A stretch of 64,000 nt of DNA from Betaproteobacteria bacterium HGW-Betaproteobacteria-7 (GTDB lineage: Bacteria > Pseudomonadota > Gammaproteobacteria > Burkholderiales > Rhodocyclaceae), in NCBI GenBank assembly GCA_002840765.1, contig PHCE01000009.1, positions 80,183 to 144,182 on the forward strand, read 5' to 3'. A program made the translations under genes and the position numbers. The number at the start of each line of letters is the position of its first letter. Position 1 is the stretch's first letter. The notes beneath the pieces were generated by a model that saw only the letters and a program-made list of their open reading frames with translations, was not told the origin of the DNA and did no database searches. Of this stretch, positions 1 to 6,697 are shown one piece after another.

Positions 1-338
1 CAGCTTGCGGGAGTTGCCGCCTCTTCGTTCAGGCTGATCAAGGCGAACAGTTTGGGGTCGCGCAGGGAGTAGTAGATGCGGCTGGCCTCCTTGCGCGAGC
101 GTACGACCTTGCGGTTATGGAGGACGCTCAGGTGGCGGGAGACATTGGGTTGCGAAGACCACAGCGCGTCGCAAATGTCGCTGGCCGAGCGTTCACCTGA
201 GGAGAGCAGGTGAACGATGGCGAGTCGCAGGGGGTGGGCAAGCGCGGCAATGAGTGCTGCTGTTGTTTCAAGCTCGTCTTTTTTCCAGCCGGCCAGGCTG
301 CCGACGGCTTCGTTATTCCCGTTGTGGGTGAATGACAT
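1..338 (-). CDS. ArsR-family winged-helix transcriptional regulator (partial, C-terminus off the left edge)
   Basis: An open frame runs from the ATG at 338 to the left edge without a stop (112 codons seen). The protein has the ArsR signature: a helix with ALAHPLRLAIVHLL (about residues 33-46), then a helix-turn-helix around residues 51-74 containing QPNVSRHL, then the wing KEASRIYYSL. These small repressors or activators bind DNA as dimers. Only one Cys (C56) lies in the recognition region, so the classical ELCVCDL metal site is absent and the inducer cannot be named. An AGGAG ribosome site lies about five bases upstream of the ATG. It sits downstream of bioB on the same strand with a 78-base gap. 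Confidence 0.82.
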   Translation of the reverse strand, partial: MSFTHNGNNEAVGSLAGWKKDELETTAALIAALAHPLRLAIVHLLSSGERSASDICDALWSSQPNVSRHLSVLHNRKVVRSRKEASRIYYSLRDPKLFALISLNEEAATPAS

Positions 339-416
339 CTTGTCTCCTCAATCGCTTGATTACGCTCTCTGGGTGGTGCATTCCGGGCGGGCGGCGTCTT
401 TGCTCGCCGGCAGCGT

Positions 417-1466
417 TCATGTGGGAATCAGGCCAAGCTGCTGGAACATCAGGTCATCGTTGGCGGCAGGGTTGTTCTCGGTGGTCAGCAGTTCGCTGCC
501 GTAGAAAATCGAATTGGCGCCGGCCAGGAAACACAGGGCCTGCAGTTCGGTACTCATTTCGTGGCGTCCCGCGGACAGGCGGATTCGCGATTTCGGCAGC
601 AGGATTCGGGCAACGGCGATGGTGCGCACGAACTCGAAGCTGTCCAGCCTGGCGGTGCCCTCCAGAGGCAGCCCGGGAACCGTCACCAGATGGTTGATCG
701 GAACCGACTCTGGTGGCTTGGGCAGGTTGGCGAACTGAACCAGCAGGCCGGCGCGGTGGCGGCGGGTTTCGCCCATGCCGACGATGCCACCGGAACATAT
801 CTTGATGCCGGCCTGGCGAACCTGGTCTATCGTCTGCAGGCGGTCTTCATAGAGATGAGTGGAAACGATCTGCGGGTAGTAGTCGGCCGCCGTATCGAGG
901 TTGTGGTTGTAGAAATCGAGCCCGGCATTCTTCAGGTGTTCCGCCTGACCTGGCTTGAGCATGCCGAGGGTCAAGCAGGTTTCCAGTCCGAGCGCCTTGA
1001 CCGCTTTGACCATTTCGATCACCAACTCGAGGTCCTTGTCCCTGGGGTTGCGCCAGGCGGCACCCATGCAGAAGCGGGAGGCACCGCGAGCCAGCGCTTC
1101 CCTGGCGGCGGCGAGCACCTCGGCCAGCGGCTTTAGCGGTTCGCGCTCAACCGTGCCGTGATGGGCGGATTGCGAACAGTATTTGCAATCCTCGGAGCAG
1201 CCGCCGGTCTTGATGGAGAAAAGCGCCGAGCGCTGGATCTCGTTGGGGTTGAAGTGCAGGCGATGCACGGCCTGTGCCTGCCAGAGAAGGTCCATCAGGG
1301 GTTGGGCGAAGAGCGCGAGGGCGCCTTCCTCGGTGCGCAGGTTAGCCGCTGGTCGTTCACCTGGGCGGCTCTCCTGGCCCGGCGACTGCCAGTTTCGGGT
1401 CGACTCTTTCAAGGGGGTGGGGCGTACGGTCATGGGTGCGTGTGTGGGTGTGGCGATGTTGGTCAT
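417..1466 (-). CDS. bioB: Biotin synthase BioB
   Basis: Radical SAM enzyme that inserts sulfur into dethiobiotin to make biotin, in the cytoplasm. The AdoMet [4Fe-4S] motif CSEDCKYC (C90, C94, C97) is intact and is followed by family motifs [12 protein letters not shown] and SGGIVGMGE. At 349 residues it carries an N-terminal stretch about 35-40 residues longer than the E. coli enzyme (cluster at C53), so a later start is possible. Its ATG overlaps the TGA of the EF-hand gene (ATGA), so it is probably translationally coupled into the hemerythrin/EF-hand operon. No other biotin gene is nearby, so placement with a hemerythrin is unusual. Confidence 0.97.
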   Translation of the reverse strand: MTNIATPTHAPMTVRPTPLKESTRNWQSPGQESRPGERPAANLRTEEGALALFAQPLMDLLWQAQAVHRLHFNPNEIQRSALFSIKTGGCSEDCKYCSQSAHHGTVEREPLKPLAEVLAAAREALARGASRFCMGAAWRNPRDKDLELVIEMVKAVKALGLETCLTLGMLKPGQAEHLKNAGLDFYNHNLDTAADYYPQIVSTHLYEDRLQTIDQVRQAGIKICSGGIVGMGETRRHRAGLLVQFANLPKPPESVPINHLVTVPGLPLEGTARLDSFEFVRTIAVARILLPKSRIRLSAGRHEMSTELQALCFLAGANSIFYGSELLTTENNPAANDDLMFQQLGLIPT

Positions 1467-1762
1467 TTTTCCCAGCGTTTGTGGCCGACAAATTCTTCCC
1501 AGTCGAGATAGCCATCGCTGTTCAGGTCGCGTTGGGGAAAGCGCTCGGTCAGATAAGCTGAATCCTGTTCGACCTCCGGCCGTGACAGCTTGCCGTCACG
1601 ATCCTTGTCCAGGATGGCGAAGCGCTCCGCCGCCTTCTGCTTTGCCAGGCGGGCAACGTCACCCTTGCGCCCATCCTGGTCAAGCTTGGGGACCATGGTC
1701 TGGGCAAGGGCGGCCGGCGGCAGCAGAAAGCACAAGAGAACGGCAGTCCGGGCGCAACTCAT
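1463..1762 (-). CDS. Secreted EF-hand calcium-binding protein
   Basis: A 99-residue protein with a signal peptide (about residues 1-21, hydrophobic [14 protein letters not shown]) and two canonical EF-hand loops, [12 protein letters not shown] and [12 protein letters not shown], so it probably binds two calcium ions in the periplasm. The open frame continues upstream to 1930. The ATG at 1762 is chosen because it starts the signal peptide and overlaps the hemerythrin stop as ATGA. The 3' end overlaps the bioB start in the same way. The family (EF-hand domain proteins of proteobacteria) has no assigned reaction; a role as a calcium sensor or scaffold is inference. Confidence 0.82.
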   Translation of the reverse strand: MSCARTAVLLCFLLPPAALAQTMVPKLDQDGRKGDVARLAKQKAAERFAILDKDRDGKLSRPEVEQDSAYLTERFPQRDLNSDGYLDWEEFVGHKRWEK

Positions 1763-2199
1763 GCGGCCCCTCGCCGCAGATGTTCCGGCAAGGCACTCAA
1801 TAGAGGCTTGTACTTCATGTCTTCGTGCAGGATGTGATTGCGCCACCAGCGGGTCAAATAGCTGAACAGTTCGCGGGCACCGACGATGCCCAGCGAGGCG
1901 CCGTAGCAGGTCTCCGAAATGATTTCGCAAAACTGCAGGTGCTCCTGACGGTGAGTTTCAAGTTCCTGATAATTGGCGGTCGCCATCAGTTCCTCTTCCT
2001 GCCGGAAGTGGTACTCCGCGTATCGGACCAGCGCACCGAGGATGTCCACCATGGGTTCCGAGTTCAGATCTTCGGACGTGCGTTCGGCGAGCCGGTTGAT
2101 AAGGCTGGCCAGTTGCTGGTGATGTTGGTCCATCAAGTCCACGCCGACACTGAAGCTCTCGTTCCAGGTGATCGGATGGGTTTCGTAGCGGGGTGTCAA
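1759..2199 (-). CDS. Bacteriohemerythrin-type O2/di-iron binding protein
   Basis: A 146-residue single-domain hemerythrin with the expected ligand pattern: DQHHQQL near residue 27, HFRQEEELM (HxxxE), HRQEHLQF and HILHEDMKY, which supply the five histidines and two carboxylates of the di-iron site. Such proteins bind oxygen reversibly or sense it in microaerophiles and in cells with much haem. The start is a TTG preceded by GAGGTGG at four to five bases, which decides it over internal codons. It is second in the minus-strand operon after the 81-residue protein, ten bases downstream of it, and overlaps the EF-hand ATG. Confidence 0.9.
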   Translation of the reverse strand: MTPRYETHPITWNESFSVGVDLMDQHHQQLASLINRLAERTSEDLNSEPMVDILGALVRYAEYHFRQEEELMATANYQELETHRQEHLQFCEIISETCYGASLGIVGARELFSYLTRWWRNHILHEDMKYKPLLSALPEHLRRGAA

Positions 2200-2208
2200 C
2201 GTGCCACC

Positions 2209-2454
2209 TCAAAAGTTGGCTTTGGCCGGATTCTCACTGGTGGGAGAAAAATTCCGGCTTTCGGGAGAAAGGCGACTCCGTCCGAGTTCGCCCATCGAGC
2301 GCAGGTGGGCAGCCGCACGGCTGAGGCTGGCGGCTGACTCCTGCTGGTGGGCGACGATCGTGGCGAACTTGCCATGTAATCTGCTGGCGCAGGCAACGTA
2401 ATCGCCCAGAGGGTCGGCAGAGATGGCTGGCGGGGTGCTCGGTCGGTTGCTCAT
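2209..2454 (-). CDS. Small hypothetical protein (81 residues)
   Basis: Not recognised. The ATG at 2454 has a good ribosome site (GAGGGA) and the frame ends ten bases before the hemerythrin start. The product is soluble, with no signal peptide, an amphipathic alpha-helical middle (about residues 18-60, rich in Ala, Ser, His and Arg) and a Ser/Pro/Asn-rich tail. A longer open frame reaches 2931 but lies inside the antisense of the kinase, so I take the shorter one. It would be the first gene of the operon read from the sigma54-like element at 2490-2505. Function unknown; confidence rests on the ribosome site and operon fit. Confidence 0.55.
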   Translation of the reverse strand: MSNRPSTPPAISADPLGDYVACASRLHGKFATIVAHQQESAASLSRAAAHLRSMGELGRSRLSPESRNFSPTSENPAKANF

Positions 2455-2489
2455 GGTGCTTTTCCCTCGGTTGGTATGCCCTAGGTAAT

Positions 2490-2505
2490 AGCAAGACACA
2501 GACCA
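2490..2505 (-). promoter_or_regulatory. Sigma54-type -24/-12 promoter, upstream of small protein/hemerythrin/bioB operon
   Basis: Minus-strand sequence TGGTCTGTGTCTTGCT: GG and GC are separated by exactly ten bases and the -12 box TTGCT is perfect. The -24 box (TGGTCT) departs from TGGCAC. The predicted transcript start is near 2479, about 25 bases before the ATG at 2454. Confidence 0.5.
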
Positions 2506-2549
2506 GCTCGTTTTCGGTTCCGCCGGCTGCCGTCCTGGTTCATCAATGC

Positions 2550-2565
2550 CGGCTCGGGACTTGCT
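2550..2565 (+). promoter_or_regulatory. Sigma54-type -24/-12 promoter, upstream of CHASE histidine kinase
   Basis: CGGCTCGGGACTTGCT has the GG-N10-GC spacing and a perfect TTGCT -12 box. The predicted +1 (about 2576) is only one base before the ATG at 2577, so either the message is leaderless or the element is coincidental. It is divergent to the element at 2490-2505. Confidence 0.45.
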
Positions 2566-2576
2566 TCCCGCTAAAC

Positions 2577-4523
2577 ATGCAAATAACTGATCAGCAGATA
2601 TATTCCGTCCGTACAGACAAGGAGGGCTCGCGGTCTGCCCGCGCGCGAATCCATCGGCGCGTACTGGGGGTCTTTGCGCTGATCGTGTTTTTAGGGAGCG
2701 CGATTGTTTACTGGATTGACCAGACCGAAGTTGCCCGCCACAAGCGTGAGGCTGTCGAGGTCGCTTCCCTGCATGGCCACCTGTTGCAGCAGCAACTGCT
2801 GCGCTCACTCTCCCTGACCTATGGACTGGCGGCACTTGTGCGCCAGGGAGACGGCGAGATCGAGGATTTCCATAAGCTGGCGACGGAGTTGCTGAGCGTT
2901 TCGGGGAGAGCCAGTGCAATCCAGCTGGCACCTGACGGCGTGATCCGGGATGTCGTTCCGGAAAAAGGCCATGTGGCCGCCATCGGCCACAACTTGCTGG
3001 CGGATCCAGAGCGGAACAAGGAAGCCTTTCTCGCCCTGAAAACCCGGAGCCTGACGCTGGCCGGTCCTTTTGAGCTCAAGCAGGGGGGCCAGGCGATCGT
3101 TGGTCGGCTGCCGGTTTTTCTGAATGCCGAGCAGCCGAACGAGCGTTTCTGGGGGTTTGTCACGGTCGTTGTGCGCGTTCCGGACTTGTTACGCGGGGCT
3201 GCGTTGGCCGATCGGGGTGAAGCGGAGCACGTCTTTTCCCTGACCCGTCCCCATCCGGACGGCGGCGAGGTGCAGCGTATATGGTCGTCCGGGAACGAAG
3301 CGATGGTGGATCCGGTGTACTTTCCGGTTGCGGTTCCCAACGGCGAGTGGACCTTGGCGGTCACGCGCACTGGCGGCTGGCATGCGCCCTGGACAACGCT
3401 GCTCTGGTTGATGCTGGCAGTCGCAGTGATCGCTACGCTAACCGCCTCATTCTCGCTGCATATCCTGCGGCAGCCGGCGCGTCTGGCAAAAGAGATCAGC
3501 CGCCATACGGCGGCACTCAATGAAGCGAATACCAGCCTTCAGGCCGAGATTTCCCAACACTGGCAGACTGAGCTGGCCTTGCGCGAAAGTGAGCGCCGCC
3601 TTGAACAAAGAGTCGTCGAGCGTACCGCTGAACTTGAGCGTTTGAATGAGGCACTGATGGCGGAACAGGCCCAACAAAGGCAACTCATCGCCAAGCTTGC
3701 CGGTGCCCGCAGCCAGTTGCTGCAGTCTGAAACGCTCATAGCAGTCGGCCAGTTGGCCGCTGGCGTGGCTCATGAAATCAACAATCCGATGAGCTTCGTC
3801 ATGGCCAATTTTGGTGCCGTGCAGCAACACGTCTCGGTGCTGCTTGAAGGTCTGCGCCGCCAATCGCAGGCGCTGGCGCCTCTCGTGCAGCAGCATCCGG
3901 CGCTGCGCGAACAGTTGGTACAAATTGAGCAGGAGCTCGATCTGCAGTTTTTTGCCGACGAGTTGCCCTCTCTTGTGGACGATACCTTGGCCGGCCTGGC
4001 AAGAATCAAGCAGGTCGTTCAGGATCTGCGCGAATTCAGTGCCGTCGACCAGGGAGGCTGGCAGCTGGTTGACTTGAATGCCAGCCTGAGAAGGGTGGCG
4101 CGGCTACTGGCCAATCGTCTGGAAGGACGTATCGAGGTGCACTGGCAACTGGCCGAGATCCCGGCAGTTACCTGCCAAGTGGCGCAGGTCAATCAGGTTT
4201 TTTGCAGCATCCTGCTCAATGCTGCGCAGGCTATCGACGGCAATGGCCAGATTGTCGTCACCACGCGTGAAGATAGAGGCTGGGTTGATATTGCGATTGC
4301 TGACAACGGGCCAGGTATTGCCGAGGAAAATCTGGCGCACCTGTTCGAACCTTTTTTCACCACGCGCCAGGCGGGCCAGGGGAGCGGACTCGGGCTGACG
4401 GTTGCCTATCGCATCATCGAGCAGCATGGCGGATCGATAGCCGTCACCAGCCAGGTCGGCCAGGGAGCCTGTTTCACCATAAGTTTGCCGATCCGCCAGG
4501 AAGGCCTGGCGTCCAGGCTCTAG
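2577..4523 (+). CDS. CHASE-domain sensor histidine kinase
   Basis: A 648-residue membrane kinase. One transmembrane helix (about 27-47) leads into a periplasmic CHASE-type sensor domain (about 75-255, with GPFELKQGG), then a second helix (about 272-296), a coiled coil (300-385), a HisKA domain with HEINNP (phospho-accepting H399), and an HATPase with N-box LLNAAQAI, DNGPGI, a FFTT stretch and GSGLGL. CHASE domains sense small extracellular ligands. No response regulator is adjacent. The CHASE part closely resembles the stand-alone protein at 10499-11386 (same GPFEL-RQGG and GHDLL motifs). No clear ribosome site precedes the ATG; an AAGGAGGG at 2619 has no start codon at a usable distance. Confidence 0.93.
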   Translation: MQITDQQIYSVRTDKEGSRSARARIHRRVLGVFALIVFLGSAIVYWIDQTEVARHKREAVEVASLHGHLLQQQLLRSLSLTYGLAALVRQGDGEIEDFHKLATELLSVSGRASAIQLAPDGVIRDVVPEKGHVAAIGHNLLADPERNKEAFLALKTRSLTLAGPFELKQGGQAIVGRLPVFLNAEQPNERFWGFVTVVVRVPDLLRGAALADRGEAEHVFSLTRPHPDGGEVQRIWSSGNEAMVDPVYFPVAVPNGEWTLAVTRTGGWHAPWTTLLWLMLAVAVIATLTASFSLHILRQPARLAKEISRHTAALNEANTSLQAEISQHWQTELALRESERRLEQRVVERTAELERLNEALMAEQAQQRQLIAKLAGARSQLLQSETLIAVGQLAAGVAHEINNPMSFVMANFGAVQQHVSVLLEGLRRQSQALAPLVQQHPALREQLVQIEQELDLQFFADELPSLVDDTLAGLARIKQVVQDLREFSAVDQGGWQLVDLNASLRRVARLLANRLEGRIEVHWQLAEIPAVTCQVAQVNQVFCSILLNAAQAIDGNGQIVVTTREDRGWVDIAIADNGPGIAEENLAHLFEPFFTTRQAGQGSGLGLTVAYRIIEQHGGSIAVTSQVGQGACFTISLPIRQEGLASRL

Positions 4524-4557
4524 GCGCCTCCGGATGTGATTTCAGTCTGCTGAGAGT

Positions 4558-6051
4558 TCAGTGGGCGACGAGACCGTAGGCGTGATGTGGGCATACCTCG
4601 CATAGGCGACCTGGTTTTTCGCCCTGCGTTACGCGTTGCCGTGTCATGCGGAAAGCCGGGCTTTGCCAGGCATCGGTAAAGGTGGTCTGGGTCAGATCAG
4701 CGGCGTAGGAGTATCCGGAATGGTCCTGGGCGCACGCGACGAGATGGCCATTGGTGCGAACATGGGCCTCGATGAATGGCGCGAGGCAGTGGCAACGACC
4801 CCGCGAACGCGCGTCGCGCGGCGAGACGCCGGCAGGGAGGAGCACCGGTGTATAGGCAACCAGGCCGGGCAATTCATCCAGGTGCCCGAAGATTTCTCTC
4901 ATCGCGTGTCGGCAACGGCGATTATTGGTGCTGACAGACAGTTCGCACCGGCGGCCGGATGACACCTGATACTCGTCACGGAGGGCGACCAGGCGGGCGA
5001 TCTCGCGACGGAAATAATCGGGGTCGGCGTCGGCAATGGCCTGGGCGCGGGCGCGCCATTTGCCGCTGCCCTGGTTCAGGAAAATCACCAGATGATCAAT
5101 CCCTTCCATAATGCATTGGCGAATCAGCGCTTCCGAGGTGCTGAGCAGATCGACATGAAGCACCAGGTTTTTGTAGGGGCAGTGGGTGCGGGCGAAGCGT
5201 ATGCCAGTGGCCAGCCAATCGCATTTTTCGCTATTTCCCAGACTGGAAAAAACCAGCTGACCTATCGGCAGGGTGCCCAGCTCACGTGCCAGGCAACGGA
5301 AGAAATTCCTGTCCATGATGCCGCCCTCGGAAAACCCCGCACGGGCAGAGCGCAGTGCTTGCGGCGTAGTCAGATCAATGCGCACGGAGGGTGGGAGTGG
5401 CGGCCGCTCATGGATGATATTGACCAGCTTGCTCGACATTGCCTGTGGCGATGCCACGCCTTCTATTCTTCCCGCGAGGGGGGAAAACAATTCGTGAATG
5501 CTTTTTTTCGGGTGAGGCGATTCACGACGACGGCTGCCTTGAATCAAGTGCTGGGCCCAGACGTCATCAGCGCTATGTACATGGCCCATTGCCAAGTGGT
5601 CGCCGCGGGCGATCAGCTCGCTTGCTTCGGCCAGGCCAAGCCCCAGCAGAGTGGCGGTTTCCTCGGCCCGCAATTGCTGATTGAGGCGGGAGATCAGCAA
5701 CAGTTCCCGGGATACCTCGGCTGGAAAGCCCTGGCGTGCGCCATCGCGGCTATCGAGGAAAAGCTGGGCAATGAATGTGTTGAGGTCGCGGCTCAGCCAT
5801 AGCGACTGAATCTGGCCCAGCAGATGGGGCATGCTCTCAAGGGCTGCCCGTGTGTCAATCGGCGTGGGAACTCGCGGACCGGAGGTCGGTGGCTCGTTGG
5901 TTGACTCGCCGAAATTGATATCGATCTCCGGCAGGGAGAGTGCACCGGCAGGGCGGGACGCCTCCCCCTCGGCTTTACGCGGCAAGCTGTCTGCCGGCTG
6001 GTCGGCAAGGTGCAGGGCAAATGACGCGTAACTGGACACAGGGGTTTTCAC
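4558..6051 (-). CDS. Radical-SAM-fold/SPASM protein lacking the AdoMet cluster motif
   Basis: A 497-residue cytoplasmic protein. The C-terminus (about 415-497) has a SPASM-type auxiliary iron-sulfur pattern: RCHCLAPF, then NGHLVACAQD about a dozen residues on, an AWQSPAFR stretch and a final LCEVCPHH. The central part (about 225-410) reads like a radical SAM barrel (PSVRIDLTT, GGIMDRNFFRCLARELG, NLVLHVDLLS), but the expected CxxxCxxC is absent and the GEP-type segment is replaced by SLGNSEK. The N-terminal part (about 60-170) is an alpha-helical region of unknown kind. The GTG start has AGGAG upstream. It is probably a non-radical iron-sulfur scaffold or binding protein; alternatively it is a family with a displaced cluster. 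Function unknown. Confidence 0.82.
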   Translation of the reverse strand: MKTPVSSYASFALHLADQPADSLPRKAEGEASRPAGALSLPEIDINFGESTNEPPTSGPRVPTPIDTRAALESMPHLLGQIQSLWLSRDLNTFIAQLFLDSRDGARQGFPAEVSRELLLISRLNQQLRAEETATLLGLGLAEASELIARGDHLAMGHVHSADDVWAQHLIQGSRRRESPHPKKSIHELFSPLAGRIEGVASPQAMSSKLVNIIHERPPLPPSVRIDLTTPQALRSARAGFSEGGIMDRNFFRCLARELGTLPIGQLVFSSLGNSEKCDWLATGIRFARTHCPYKNLVLHVDLLSTSEALIRQCIMEGIDHLVIFLNQGSGKWRARAQAIADADPDYFRREIARLVALRDEYQVSSGRRCELSVSTNNRRCRHAMREIFGHLDELPGLVAYTPVLLPAGVSPRDARSRGRCHCLAPFIEAHVRTNGHLVACAQDHSGYSYAADLTQTTFTDAWQSPAFRMTRQRVTQGEKPGRLCEVCPHHAYGLVAH

Positions 6052-6250
6052 GAGCGTTCTCCTACAATCCTCGGCGCCTGGGCTACAGATTTTCTTGCGG
6101 AAACTGGCAGTGACGCCAGGGATTCGGTTGCCGGAGTGCCCGCGCCTGGGTGTGTGCCGGTTTCCCGAAAATGGTAAAAATAAAGGTCATATTCCCGCTT
6201 CTGGCAGTGCCGAGGTGCCGAGGCACCCCGCATGCCATCTGATCTGGGGC

Positions 6251-6493
6251 TTACTTCTTGGCCCAGGCGACGCAGTAACCCTTAGGGGAAATCTCGTTAT
6301 CGCCGGGGAAAATCTTGCAAGCGTTCGGCTCGACAAACTGGACGCAGTTTGAGCACTGTTTGTCGCCTTCCGGGCTGTCCTTGTACTTCATGCTTGAGCG
6401 CATGCCGTCATTCTTGGCAGCCATGGCGACCACCGGGATCATGGCGAGTGAAAGACCACCGTACTTCAGCAGGTTGCGGCGCGATTGATTCAT
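6251..6493 (-). CDS. High-potential iron-sulfur protein (HiPIP)
   Basis: An 80-residue precursor with a twin-arginine signal (SRRNLLKYGG, cleavage near AMAA) and the HiPIP core: CSNCVQF, ACKIFPG and GYCVAW supply four cysteines for one [4Fe-4S] cluster. HiPIPs are periplasmic high-potential electron carriers that donate to cytochromes or oxidases. The ATG at 6493 is chosen because it begins the Tat signal and has AGGAG about nine bases before it; the open frame continues upstream without merit. It is probably monocistronic, driven by the sigma54-like element at 6623-6638 with a leader of about 120 bases. It is divergent from the haem-sensing cyclase gene. Confidence 0.94.
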   Translation of the reverse strand: MNQSRRNLLKYGGLSLAMIPVVAMAAKNDGMRSSMKYKDSPEGDKQCSNCVQFVEPNACKIFPGDNEISPKGYCVAWAKK

Positions 6494-6622
6494 GTTGTCG
6501 AACTCCTCATTGCGTATCCCTTGCGGGATGAAAATGGAAAGGCGGCCCTTTGGCGAACCGCCATCGCCGCTTGCTGCTTCGGGGGGGAAGAAGCATGGGA
6601 GGCACGGCGACATCCTTCTGAT

Positions 6623-6638
6623 AGCAATCTGTGGGCCA
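6623..6638 (-). promoter_or_regulatory. Sigma54-type -24/-12 promoter, upstream of HiPIP
   Basis: Minus-strand TGGCCCACAGATTGCT: TGGC at -24, TTGCT at -12, exact ten-base GG/GC spacing. The predicted start is near 6612. Confidence 0.68.
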
Positions 6639-6648
6639 ACCCATCGCC

Positions 6649-6674
6649 AAGCAGGCAAGGGGTTCATCCTGCTT
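6649..6674. repeat. Inverted repeat just upstream of the HiPIP sigma54 element
   Basis: AAGCAGG at 6649-6655 and CCTGCTT at 6668-6674 form a perfect 7-base inverted repeat with a 12-base spacer; GGCAAG and CTTGCC form an overlapping pair. It lies 10-36 bases upstream of the -24 box. It could be an activator site, but that is a guess. Confidence 0.3.
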
Positions 6675-6697
6675 GCCTTGCGCGGCAAAGGCGTAGC

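Noticed and set aside
6214..6227. GGTGCC-GA-GGCACC palindrome as terminator of the HiPIP gene
   Set aside because: The two-base loop is too small for a hairpin and there is no T run.
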